A stretch of DNA of 64,000 nt, taken from NCBI GenBank assembly GCA_965277355.1, contig CBDICN010000002.1, positions 930,001-994,000 on the forward strand. Direction: 5' to 3'. The DNA comes from RH-AL1 sp965277355 (GTDB lineage Bacteria > Pseudomonadota > Alphaproteobacteria > Rhizobiales > Beijerinckiaceae). The translations under genes were made by a program, and so were the position numbers. The notes under the pieces were generated by a model that saw nothing but the letters and a program-made list of their open reading frames with translations, did not search any database and had not been told where the DNA came from. Every line of letters begins with the position of its first letter. Within the stretch, counting starts at the first letter, position 1. This document shows positions 36,022 through 44,277 of the stretch, piece by piece.

Positions 36022-36997
36022 ATGTCATTCACTTTGTTCCAGATGCTACAAGATCAGGGAGAGGCTGGTATCGATCGGCTCATTTCCGAACGCAGTCAAG
36101 AAGGATTACAGCTTGATTTTAAACAGAAGACCGATCCTGAGAATGGAGACTTTTTCTCTACTGATCGTAAGGTGCTTGCCAAGGCGTTATCAGCGTTTAG
36201 CAACTCCGCTGGAGGCCTAATCATATGGGGAATTGAAGCGAAGAAAGGCTCAGATGGTATCGATTGCGCCCAAGCACCGGCGGTTCCAATAGCTGATATC
36301 GCAAAATTCTCCGGGCAAGCTAATTTCCTTGTTGGACAGCTTATCCAGCCAAAACATGAGGACGTGCAGATCCACTCAATATTATCTTCAAGAAAAGAGG
36401 GTTATGGCTATTTGCTGATTTGGATTGATCGTTCAGAGCGCCGACCACATAGATCGGAGGCAACAGATCAGAAACAATATTTTAAGCGGATGGGCGTAAT
36501 TCGATTGCTATGGAGCACTATGACATCGAGGATGCCTTCCGACGCTTTTCTGTTCCGGATCTAACCGTTACCTGGAAGTTCGAGACGATCTTAACAAATG
36601 GCGCGGTGATAAATAAAGTTGTTTTCTACTCCGCCTCAATAATAAATCTACGCTCACCGCCAAATTTCCTTATTTGTACGTCCGCGACGAGATTGGCAAT
36701 CTTCAAATAAATGATTCTGTAGCGTACAGAAGAAATGTAGACGGCCGGTTTCATTGCTTTTTTGCAGGCGCCGATCAGGTGATCAATCCAGGTACGGCCT
36801 CCGATGTATTGCGTGCCAGCCTTGGTAATACCTGGACAGGTTTGATCGAGAACGCCGCAGGGATGTTTACGGTCAACGGTGTGCGGCCGATCGGAAAATT
36901 AGCCGAACTGTCGTTCAAACTGGGCTGCGAAAATACGCCTATGAAAACAGGCATACTGACCGTCATGGCCGAAGATTTGGCCTCGCACAAACTTTGA
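36022..36997 (+). pseudogene. AlbA_2/Schlafen-like DNA-binding gene, twice frameshifted
   Basis: The first frame (MSFTLFQMLQDQGEAGIDRL, then EGLQLDFKQK and ALSAFSNSAGGLIIWGIEAK) is the AlbA_2/divergent-AAA N-terminal domain, found in regulators and defence-associated proteins. At about 36505 the sequence jumps to a second frame (NSIAMEHYDIEDAFRRFSVP) and at about 36650 to a third (KFPYLYVRDEIGNLQINDSV) that runs to the stop at 36997. Two single-base changes would restore one protein of about 325 aa. GC is far below the neighbours, a sign of transfer. Its stop lies 2 bp from the convergent helicase stop. Confidence 0.75.
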
Positions 36998-36999
36998 GC

Positions 37000-39867
37000 C
37001 TACCCCGTCGCCTCCCTGACCAGCTCCGCCTCGGCTTCCGCCAGAATCGCCTCGCGGCCCTCGCCGTGGATCGGCTCGCGGCCGGCTTCCAGCATGATCG
37101 GCACCGCCAGCGGCGAGATGCGCTCCAAGTCCTTGTGCAGGATGCGGCCCTCGATGCGCCGCAGCATCGCGGCGAGGCGCACCAGGTCGAGCAGGCCCGT
37201 CGAGGCGTCGAGGCGCGCGGCCTGGAGCAGGATGTGGTCGGGCTCGTGGCGGCGCAGCACGTCGTAGATGAGGTCGGTCGAGATCGTCACCTGGCGGCCG
37301 GTCTTCGCGTTTCCGTATCTTCCGCCGCCGACGAAGTTGCGCTCGATCAGGCCGGAGACGATCGCGTTGTGGCGGAAGGTTCGCTTCATCAGCGAGCTCT
37401 CCTGCAGCCAGTCCTCGAGGTCGTCGCCGAGCATGTCCTGAGCGAACAGCTCGTCGATCGAGTACAGGCCTTTCGTGGCGCGCGTGCCGAGGTCGGTCTT
37501 GGCCCACACGGCGAGGGCGTAATCGTTGGCGACGAAACCGAGCGGCTTGAGGTAGGCGCGCTCCATCCGCCGCGTCAGCAGCATGCCGAGCGTCTGGTGG
37601 GCGAGCCGCCCCTCGAACGGGTAGCACACGAGATAGTGCCGGTTGCCGCGGGGAAACGTCTCGACCAGCAGGTCGCCGGGCGGCGGCAGGGCGGAGCGCT
37701 CGCGCTGCAGCTCCAGCCATTCCGCCACCTGCATCGGCATGGTGCCCCAATGGTCGGGGTCGGCGAGCAGGTTGCGCACGCCCTCGGCGAGGTAGGTCGA
37801 GAGCGGGAACTTGCCGCCGGCATAGGTCGGCACCCGCGGCGTGTCCGAACGCGAGCGCGACACCAGCGCCTCGTTCTCGACGATGCCCTGCAAGGCCAGA
37901 ATTTCGCCGCCGAACAGGAAGGTGTCGCCCGGCACCAAGCTCTCGAGGAACCCCTCCTCGAGCTCGCCGAGCACCCGGCCGCCGCGCCGCAGCGGCCCGG
38001 TGTAGGGTCCGTCGGCCCCCGCCGCTTTTTCTTTAGAAGGGCGTCCCCGCACCAGCCGCACCTTGAGCACGGTCGCCTCGACGATGGTGCCGACGTTCAT
38101 CCGATACGTCTGCGCGACGCGGCCGTTGGCGACGCGCCAGCGCGCCACGGTGCTGCCGTCCTTTGCCTTGTCGACCACCTCTTTGATCTTGGCGAAGCGC
38201 TCGTAGCCGGTCAGCGCGTAGCCGCCGTGGGCGACGAAGGCGAGCGCCTTGTCGAAGGTGGCGCGGTCGATCCCGGCGTAGGGCTCGGCGGAGGTGATCT
38301 CGGCGTAGAGCGCCTCGGCCTCGAACGGCCCGGCGCAGGCCATCCCGAGGATGTGCTGGCACAGCACGTCGAGCGCGCCGGCCCGCGCCAATGCGGTGTC
38401 CTGCGCGCCGATCGCGGCGGCGTCGAGCGCGGCGCGGCATTCCAGCACCTCGAAGCGGTTCGACGGCACCAGCACCGCGACGGAAGGCTCGTCGAGCCGG
38501 TGGTTGGCGCGTCCGATCCGCTGGGTGAGGCGCGAGGCGCCTTTCGGCGCGCCGATGTTGACGACGAGGTCGACGTCGCCCCAGTCGATGCCGAGGTCGA
38601 GTGTCGAGGTGCACACCACCGCCTTGAGCCGTCCCTCGGCCATCGCCGCCTCGACGCGGCGGCGCTGCGAGGCGTCGAGCGAGCCGTGGTGCAGCGCGAT
38701 CGGCAGGCTGTCGTCGTTCATGCCCCACAGCGCCTGGAAGATGAATTCGGCCTGGCTGCGGGTGTTGGTGAAGATCAGCGTCATGCCGGCGCGTCGCACC
38801 ATCGCGTAGACCTCGGCCAGCGCGTGGCGGGCGGAATGGCCGGACCACGGCATGCGCTGCTCGGTATCCAGGATCGAGAGATCGGCCTTGGCGCCCGGCG
38901 GCGCGACGATGAGCCGTGCGAGGTGGGGGCGTCGGGCGGAAATATCCTCCTCCGCGAAGCGGGGGAGGGGGACCGTGCGCAGCACGGTGGAGGGGGCGGC
39001 CGCTTCTTCATTCTGGGCCGATAGATCCGGCCGAACATCGGCTCGCGAATTGGAGCGGCGGCTGCCCCCTCCACCACGCTTCGCACGGTCCCCCTCCCCC
39101 GTGCTCCGCACGGTGGAGGATATCCGCGCCCCCTGCCCAACCAGCCAGCGCTGCAGTTCGGACGGGTCGCGCACGGTGGCCGACAAACCGGTCGTGCGCA
39201 TCATCGGTGCGATCGCGCGCAGCCGGGCGAGGTCGAGCGACAGAAGGTCGCCGCGCTTGCCGGCGACGATGGCGTGGAGTTCGTCGAACACCACGCGACG
39301 CAGGTCGGCGAAAAGGTGGTGCGAGTCGGGCGACGCCAGCAACAGGGCGACCTGCTCGGGCGTGGTGAGCAGGATGTCGGGCGGTTTCACCCGCTGGCGC
39401 TTGCGCTTGGCCGTGGAAGTATCGCCGGTGCGCGTCTCGATGCGGATGCCGAGCCGCAGGTCAGCGACCGGGCGGCCGAGGTTGCGCTCGACATCCACGG
39501 CCAACGCCTTCAGCGGCGAGATGTAGAGCGTGTGGAGCCGGGTGCGGTTGGCGGGCTGCGCCAGCTCGACCAGGCTCGGCAGGAAGCCTGCGAGCGTCTT
39601 GCCGGCGCCGGTCGGCGCGATCAGCAGGGCGTCGTCGCCGGCCTGCGCGGCGGCGAGCAGATCGAGCTGGTGCCGGCGCGGCTCCCAGCCGCGCGCGGAG
39701 AACCAGCCGCGGAAGAGCTCCGGCAGCTTCGCCGCGGACTGAGGTGCGATGCGATCGCGGGGTCTGGTCACACGAGTAAAGTAGGCGTGGCCGGATGGCG
39801 CGACCAGCGAGCCCTTCAAGGCCGTGCGCCAACCGAGCCGGCGGATATCGAACAGGTTTGAGGCCAA
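37000..39867 (-). CDS. Ligase-associated Lhr-type DEXH helicase
   Basis: A 955-aa superfamily 2 helicase of the bacterial Lhr group: motif I APTGAGKT, motif II FDELHAI in the DEXH position, motif III SATVRD, motif VI QRIGRANHR, and the Lhr C-terminal winged-helix region. Family members unwind DNA during repair and are encoded near an ATP-dependent ligase and an MBL exonuclease, both of which are in this window. A 61-codon palindromic element is inserted in frame near residue 250. TTG 39867 is the longest start; GTG 39771 is also possible. The usual downstream pdeM is absent. Confidence 0.9.
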   Translation of the reverse strand: MASNLFDIRRLGWRTALKGSLVAPSGHAYFTRVTRPRDRIAPQSAAKLPELFRGWFSARGWEPRRHQLDLLAAAQAGDDALLIAPTGAGKTLAGFLPSLVELAQPANRTRLHTLYISPLKALAVDVERNLGRPVADLRLGIRIETRTGDTSTAKRKRQRVKPPDILLTTPEQVALLLASPDSHHLFADLRRVVFDELHAIVAGKRGDLLSLDLARLRAIAPMMRTTGLSATVRDPSELQRWLVGQGARISSTVRSTGEGDRAKRGGGGSRRSNSRADVRPDLSAQNEEAAAPSTVLRTVPLPRFAEEDISARRPHLARLIVAPPGAKADLSILDTEQRMPWSGHSARHALAEVYAMVRRAGMTLIFTNTRSQAEFIFQALWGMNDDSLPIALHHGSLDASQRRRVEAAMAEGRLKAVVCTSTLDLGIDWGDVDLVVNIGAPKGASRLTQRIGRANHRLDEPSVAVLVPSNRFEVLECRAALDAAAIGAQDTALARAGALDVLCQHILGMACAGPFEAEALYAEITSAEPYAGIDRATFDKALAFVAHGGYALTGYERFAKIKEVVDKAKDGSTVARWRVANGRVAQTYRMNVGTIVEATVLKVRLVRGRPSKEKAAGADGPYTGPLRRGGRVLGELEEGFLESLVPGDTFLFGGEILALQGIVENEALVSRSRSDTPRVPTYAGGKFPLSTYLAEGVRNLLADPDHWGTMPMQVAEWLELQRERSALPPPGDLLVETFPRGNRHYLVCYPFEGRLAHQTLGMLLTRRMERAYLKPLGFVANDYALAVWAKTDLGTRATKGLYSIDELFAQDMLGDDLEDWLQESSLMKRTFRHNAIVSGLIERNFVGGGRYGNAKTGRQVTISTDLIYDVLRRHEPDHILLQAARLDASTGLLDLVRLAAMLRRIEGRILHKDLERISPLAVPIMLEAGREPIHGEGREAILAEAEAELVREATG
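38942..39124. repeat. 183-bp inverted-repeat element inserted in frame in the helicase gene
   Basis: Arms of about 62-68 bp (38942-39001 and 39057-39124, each beginning ATATCCTCC when read from its own end) are inverted and roughly 80 percent alike, around a 55-bp centre. The length is a multiple of three and leaves the frame open, adding a Ser/Gly/Arg-rich loop between the two RecA-like domains. Confidence 0.8.
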
Positions 39868-40035
39868 ATAAGTCCCTGCTCTCAGGCTCTCGCATTTTTG
39901 TGATGGCTTTTCCGAACCGCAGCGGCAACGCCGCCACCATATTCACCTGGAGTTCACGCTTCGAACTCGATGGTCTGGATCGTTCGAGCCCTGACGGCGT
40001 TACGAGCGCATCTCTCACAAATCCGCGGAGACGTT

Positions 40036-40470
40036 ATGACTGGCATCCTCAAGAATACCCTTATTGCCGGCGCGACGGCACTGACCATGGTGGCCGGTGT
40101 CGCGGCCGTTCCCGGCGCGGCGGACGCGCGCGGCTTGGGCGGCGGCGGCTTCCATGGCGGCGGTTTCGGCGGCGGCTTCCACGGCGGCGGCTTCCACGGC
40201 GGCGGCCTCGGCGGTCGCGGCTTTGGTGGCCGCGGCTTCGGCGGTCGTGGCTTTGGCGGCCGCGGTTTTGGTGGCCGCTTCGGTTACGGCTACGGTCGCG
40301 GCTTCGGCTACCGGCGCGGCTTCGGCTACGGGCTCGGCGGCTTCGGCACCGGCCTGTTGCTTGGTTCGGCTGTCGGCTACGGGTACGGCTATCCCTACGG
40401 CGGCTGCGGGTACTACGGCTACGGCTACGGCTATCCTTACGGCTGCGGCTATTACGGCTACGGCTACTGA
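40036..40470 (+). CDS. Secreted glycine/tyrosine-rich protein
   Basis: A 144-aa exported protein. Signal peptide LIAGATALTMVAGVAAVPGA is followed by runs of GGGFHGG and GFGGRGFGGR, then a Gly-Tyr part (YGYGYGYPYGCGYYGYGY) with three cysteines. The DNA repeats that encode it (a 12-15-bp GGCGGTCGCGGCTTT type unit) make copy number variable. Function unknown; such proteins may coat the cell surface or bind metal. A strong terminator follows. Confidence 0.85.
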   Translation: MTGILKNTLIAGATALTMVAGVAAVPGAADARGLGGGGFHGGGFGGGFHGGGFHGGGLGGRGFGGRGFGGRGFGGRGFGGRFGYGYGRGFGYRRGFGYGLGGFGTGLLLGSAVGYGYGYPYGGCGYYGYGYGYPYGCGYYGYGY

Positions 40471-40483
40471 GCCTTCAAAGAAG

Positions 40484-40510
40484 AGCCCCGCTCAGGCGGG
40501 GCTTTTTTTT
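40484..40510 (+). terminator. Rho-independent terminator
   Basis: AGCCCCGC-TCAG-GCGGGGCT with an eight-base T-run, 14 bp after the glycine-rich gene. Confidence 0.95.
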
Positions 40511-40606
40511 GCGCTTGAAGCCCTTGACACCTGCAACCAAACCCGATGGCGGCGGTTATCAGGTCACAGCACGGGGCGTGCATCAAAGTTTTCGGGGGAC
40601 CAAATC

Positions 40607-40897
40607 ATGGTCACGACACACAAGAGATTGAACCGCACGATCATAAAGCTGTCGATCGCCGCTTTCGCTTGCGCCTCGTTCGGCGCCGCGGTGGCCGCCC
40701 CGACCCTGTTCATTCCGAAGGCGGCAATCCACTCGTCTTCTGCCACGTTCGCGCCACTCGCGAATGGCCCGTCCATCCAGCTGGCGAAAGCCGGGGTTGG
40801 CGAGAGCGAAGATTGTGTCCGCGTCACCCGTATGACCGGCCCCGACGGCAAGGAGTACCCGACCCGCGGCATCGTCTGCAGCGGAAATACCGATTAA
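40607..40897 (+). CDS. Small secreted protein of unknown function
   Basis: A 96-aa protein with a signal peptide (IIKLSIAAFACASFGAAVAA) and a short mature part ending GESEDCVRVTRMTGPDGKEY then PTRGIVCSGNTD, with two cysteines likely joined. No family recognised. GGGGGA lies about 10 bases before the ATG. The terminator that would end its transcript lies inside the next gene. Confidence 0.75.
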   Translation: MVTTHKRLNRTIIKLSIAAFACASFGAAVAAPTLFIPKAAIHSSSATFAPLANGPSIQLAKAGVGESEDCVRVTRMTGPDGKEYPTRGIVCSGNTD

Positions 40898-40907
40898 CCT
40901 CTCCTGA

Positions 40908-41936
40908 ATGAATCTAGGCAATCGGCTGTGTTTGGCTCCGGAAGGACTTTATTGTCCTTCCGGAGCTTTCTTTATCGACCCTGTTCGGCCGGTACCGCGT
41001 GCTCTCGTCTCACACGGTCACGCCGATCACGCGCGGCCGGGTCATGGTGACGTCTTCGCGACGCCCGAGACGCTCGGCATCATGGCGGTCCGCTACGGCC
41101 CGGCGTTTTGCCGCCGGCAACGGCCCGTCAACTTCGGCGAGACGGTGGCGCTCGGCGATGCCGCGGTCAGCTTCCACCCGGCGGGCCACGTGCTCGGCTC
41201 CGCGCAGGTCCGGCTCGGCTTCCTCGGCTGCACCATCGTGGTGTCCGGAGACTACAAACGCGAGCCCGATCCCACCTGCGCGGATTTCGAAGTGGTCCCT
41301 TGCGATGTCTTCGTCACGGAGGCGACCTTCGGCCTCCCGGTGTTCCGGCACTCGCGTACCGACCTCGAGATCGACAAACTGCTGGCCTCCCGCGCGCTGT
41401 TCCCGGAACGCGCGCATCTCGTCGGCGCCTACGCGCTCGGCAAGGCCCAACGGGTGATGGCGCTGTTGCGCGCCGCAGGCTACGACCGCCCGATCTACAT
41501 TCACGGGGCGATCGAGAAACTGACCGCCTTCTACGAGGCGCATGGCATCGCGCTGGGCGAGATCCGCAAGGTCGGCGCCAAGGACCGCCCGAAGCTCGGC
41601 GGTGAGATCGTGATCTGCCCGCCAAGCTCCCTGCAGGACCTCTGGGCGCGAAAATTCCCCGATCCCGTCGTGTGCTTCGCCTCGGGCTGGATGCGGGTGC
41701 GCGCCCGCGCCCGCCAGAAAGGCATCGAGCTTCCGCTGGTCGTCTCCGACCATGCCGATTGGGAGGCGCTCTGCACCACCATCGCCGAGACCGGCTGCTC
41801 GCGCCTCCTCGTCACCCACGGCGAGGCCGATGCGCTGGTGCACTGGGCGCGCTTGCAGGGCATCGATGCGGAGCCGCTCCACATTCTAGGCTACGGCGAA
41901 GAAGACGATGACGTGGCCGCCCCGGAAGCGGCGTGA
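40908..41936 (+). CDS. Ligase-associated DNA exonuclease (MBL fold)
   Basis: A 342-aa metallo-beta-lactamase/beta-CASP-type nuclease. The HxHxDH metal motif is SHGHADH (residues 35-41), and the family N terminus GLYCPSGAFFIDP, GHVLGSAQV and VVSGDYK follow. Relatives act in DNA end processing with a partner ATP-dependent ligase and the Lhr helicase (both in this window). The start at 40908 has a poor ribosome site, and a perfect 13-bp hairpin covers codons 10-20, so translation or transcription may be attenuated here. Confidence 0.9.
   Translation: MNLGNRLCLAPEGLYCPSGAFFIDPVRPVPRALVSHGHADHARPGHGDVFATPETLGIMAVRYGPAFCRRQRPVNFGETVALGDAAVSFHPAGHVLGSAQVRLGFLGCTIVVSGDYKREPDPTCADFEVVPCDVFVTEATFGLPVFRHSRTDLEIDKLLASRALFPERAHLVGAYALGKAQRVMALLRAAGYDRPIYIHGAIEKLTAFYEAHGIALGEIRKVGAKDRPKLGGEIVICPPSSLQDLWARKFPDPVVCFASGWMRVRARARQKGIELPLVVSDHADWEALCTTIAETGCSRLLVTHGEADALVHWARLQGIDAEPLHILGYGEEDDDVAAPEAA
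40935..40973 (+). terminator. Terminator-like hairpin inside the exonuclease coding start
   Basis: GCTCCGGAAGGAC and GTCCTTCCGGAGC form a perfect 13-bp stem with loop TTTATT, followed by TTTCTTT. It would end the transcript of the preceding small gene, yet it lies at codons 10-22 of the exonuclease gene. Confidence 0.85.
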
Positions 41937-41943
41937 TCCGGCC

Positions 41944-43473
41944 TCAGCGCGCCGAACTCCCCATGGCGCGCGAGGCGATCAGCACGAGCACCGCGACCGC
42001 GAGCGGCACCGGCGTGGCGAGCCACAGGCCCGATGCGGAGAGGCCGGCCGCCGCGGCGACGGAGATCGACAGCAACGCCTCGGCGAAGGTCGCGAGCCGG
42101 GACGAGGTCTGGCGCCGCCGGAAATTGGCCCGACTCGCCTGCGAGCGGAAAAACAGCTGCACCGCGCTTGCGCCGGCCGCACCGAGGGCGGCGCCCACCA
42201 AGGTCACGGCGGCGAGGCACGGTGCCGCGAACGCCATCGCGGCGACGAGCGGCACGATCGGGAGGGCCACGGCGACCAGCACCGCCTCGATCTTGGCGCG
42301 CAGCACGAAGCCGGACGTGAGCGGGGCCGAGGCGACGAGGTCCGGCGCGTCCTCGCCGGAGATCGCAAGCCAGGCGAGACCGCCGGCGAGCTGACCGGCC
42401 GCCATCACCAGGACCGGCACGAGCACGACCAGGCCGCGCCCGTCGGTCCCATAGTCGCGCCACAGCAGCAGCGCGGGCGGCGCCAAATAGAGCACCTGCA
42501 TCAGGCTCTGCGACACCAGCCAAGGGTCGCGCCACAGCAGCTTCCACTCCTTGGCGCGCAGGGCCTGCCCGCGGGAGCGCCGGCGAAGGACGATCGTGCG
42601 GCGGCCAACGATCGCCGACTCGGCGACGCTCGCCACCCGCGCTGCGTTGCGGGCGAAAACCGAGGCGCAGATCGCGATCGCGACGGCCAGCGCGGCGAGC
42701 GCGACGCCGAGACAGGCCGCGAGCGCGCCGCCGTCGCCCAACGCCGCGCGCGCCGGCCACCAGGCGACGCTCGAAAGAGCCGGCGCGGCGGCGATGACGG
42801 CCGGCGACTGGAACAGCGCCCTCCGCGACACGCCGCCGTAGGAGAGGATCGCGATGGCCTGGATGGCCACCACGAAGCCGGCGCCGACGACCGCCGCGGC
42901 GACCTGCGCCACCAGCCGGGTGCGCTTGGGGCCGACGAGGTGGAACAGCGCGGCCGTCACGCAGACCGCGACGGCGAGCGCCGAGCACCCCATCGCCACG
43001 ACCATACCGTAGCCAAACAGCAGGCGAGGCCCGGCGACGGCGGCCGCGACATCGATGACCGGGCCGATCAAGAGCACCGCCGCGGCGACCGTCGCGACGG
43101 CATTCGCGCCGATGCGGATCGCGAAGAGGCGGCGCGCCGCGGCCGGCGACGACAGGATGAGATCGAGATCGGCGCGCGCGTAGAAGCTGCGCGTCACGCT
43201 CTCCATGGCCTGAGACAGCAGCAGCATCCAGGCGAGCAGGGCCGAGCCGGTGAGCGCGACGAGCATCGGCTTGTCCGGTGCGCGAAGGCTCCCCGCCATC
43301 GGTGCGAGCAGGCCGTAGGCAAGCCAGTGCAGCACCGCCACGAACACCGCGACGGCGAACGCCGCCCACAAGGCGCGTCCGCGCCGGCCGCCCTGCAGCA
43401 TCGTCGCCACGTCGCGCCAGGCGAGCCGCGCCTCGTGGCGGGCGAACCAGCCGAGCGAAGCCTGCCCCGTCAT
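41944..43473 (-). CDS. ABC exporter, membrane subunit
   Basis: A 509-aa polytopic membrane protein with about twelve hydrophobic segments and a cytosolic basic loop (RRTIVLRRRSRGQALRAKEW), resembling ABC-2-type permeases that lack a defined substrate. It is rich in Ala, Val and Leu. The ATG at 43473 overlaps the stop of the ATPase gene upstream (ATGA), so the two form one transporter. Confidence 0.8.
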   Translation of the reverse strand: MTGQASLGWFARHEARLAWRDVATMLQGGRRGRALWAAFAVAVFVAVLHWLAYGLLAPMAGSLRAPDKPMLVALTGSALLAWMLLLSQAMESVTRSFYARADLDLILSSPAAARRLFAIRIGANAVATVAAAVLLIGPVIDVAAAVAGPRLLFGYGMVVAMGCSALAVAVCVTAALFHLVGPKRTRLVAQVAAAVVGAGFVVAIQAIAILSYGGVSRRALFQSPAVIAAAPALSSVAWWPARAALGDGGALAACLGVALAALAVAIAICASVFARNAARVASVAESAIVGRRTIVLRRRSRGQALRAKEWKLLWRDPWLVSQSLMQVLYLAPPALLLWRDYGTDGRGLVVLVPVLVMAAGQLAGGLAWLAISGEDAPDLVASAPLTSGFVLRAKIEAVLVAVALPIVPLVAAMAFAAPCLAAVTLVGAALGAAGASAVQLFFRSQASRANFRRRQTSSRLATFAEALLSISVAAAAGLSASGLWLATPVPLAVAVLVLIASRAMGSSAR

Positions 43474-44213
43474 GCCGCGGCACGCTCCGCCACCAAGCCG
43501 AGGAAAACGTCTTCGAGGCTGGCTGCGGCGTCGCGCCGGCCGAGCTGGTCGCGCAGCTCGCCGAGCGTGCCCTCGGCGATGAGCCGGCCCTGCGCGATGA
43601 TGCCGATGCGCTCCGCCATGCGCTCGGCGGTCTCCAAAATGTGCGTCGTCATCAACACGGTACAGCCGGCGCGGACCCGCTCCAGCAGCACATCCTTGAC
43701 CTGCCGGGCCGAGCTGGCGTCGAGACCGGTCAGCGGCTCGTCGAGGATGATGAGGCGCGGATCGTGGACGAGGGCGCCGGCGAGCGCCACCTTCTGGCGC
43801 ATGCCTTTCGAGAAGCTCTGGCAGCGCTCGCTGGCGTGGGGCCCAAGCCCGAGCCAGTCGACGAGCGCCTCGGCGTTGCGTTTCGCGACCCGCGGCTCGA
43901 CCTGCCAGAGGCCGGCAACGAACTCGAGGTATTCGAGCGGCGTCAGCTTGTCGTAGATCATCGGCTCGTCCGATACCCAGGCGGTGATGCGCTTGGCCTC
44001 GACCGGCTGCTTCAGGGCATCGATGCCGAAGATCGCGATCGACCCGGCGTCCGGCGGCAGCAGCCCGGCGGTCATCCGCAGCGAGGTGGTCTTGCCGGCG
44101 CCGTTCGGCCCCAGCAGGGCGTAGAACTCGCCGGCGCGCACCGTCAGATCGAGCCCGCGCACGGCCGGCCGGTCGAACGTCTTGGTGAGACCGCGAATGG
44201 TCAATGCGTTCAT
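43470..44213 (-). CDS. ABC exporter, ATPase subunit
   Basis: A 247-aa ATP-binding subunit: Walker A LLGPNGAGKTT, signature SFSKGMRQKVALAGAL, Walker B LIILDEPLTGLD and the switch His in MTTHILE. It pairs with the adjacent permease. ATG 44213 was chosen; an upstream extension of the frame lacks homology. The substrate is unknown. Confidence 0.9.
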   Translation of the reverse strand: MNALTIRGLTKTFDRPAVRGLDLTVRAGEFYALLGPNGAGKTTSLRMTAGLLPPDAGSIAIFGIDALKQPVEAKRITAWVSDEPMIYDKLTPLEYLEFVAGLWQVEPRVAKRNAEALVDWLGLGPHASERCQSFSKGMRQKVALAGALVHDPRLIILDEPLTGLDASSARQVKDVLLERVRAGCTVLMTTHILETAERMAERIGIIAQGRLIAEGTLGELRDQLGRRDAAASLEDVFLGLVAERAAA

Positions 44214-44277
44214 GGGAAACTCTCGCGACTGGCAACTCGGTCGATCGAACCGACGGTAAAGGGCTTCGCTTGAGCTT

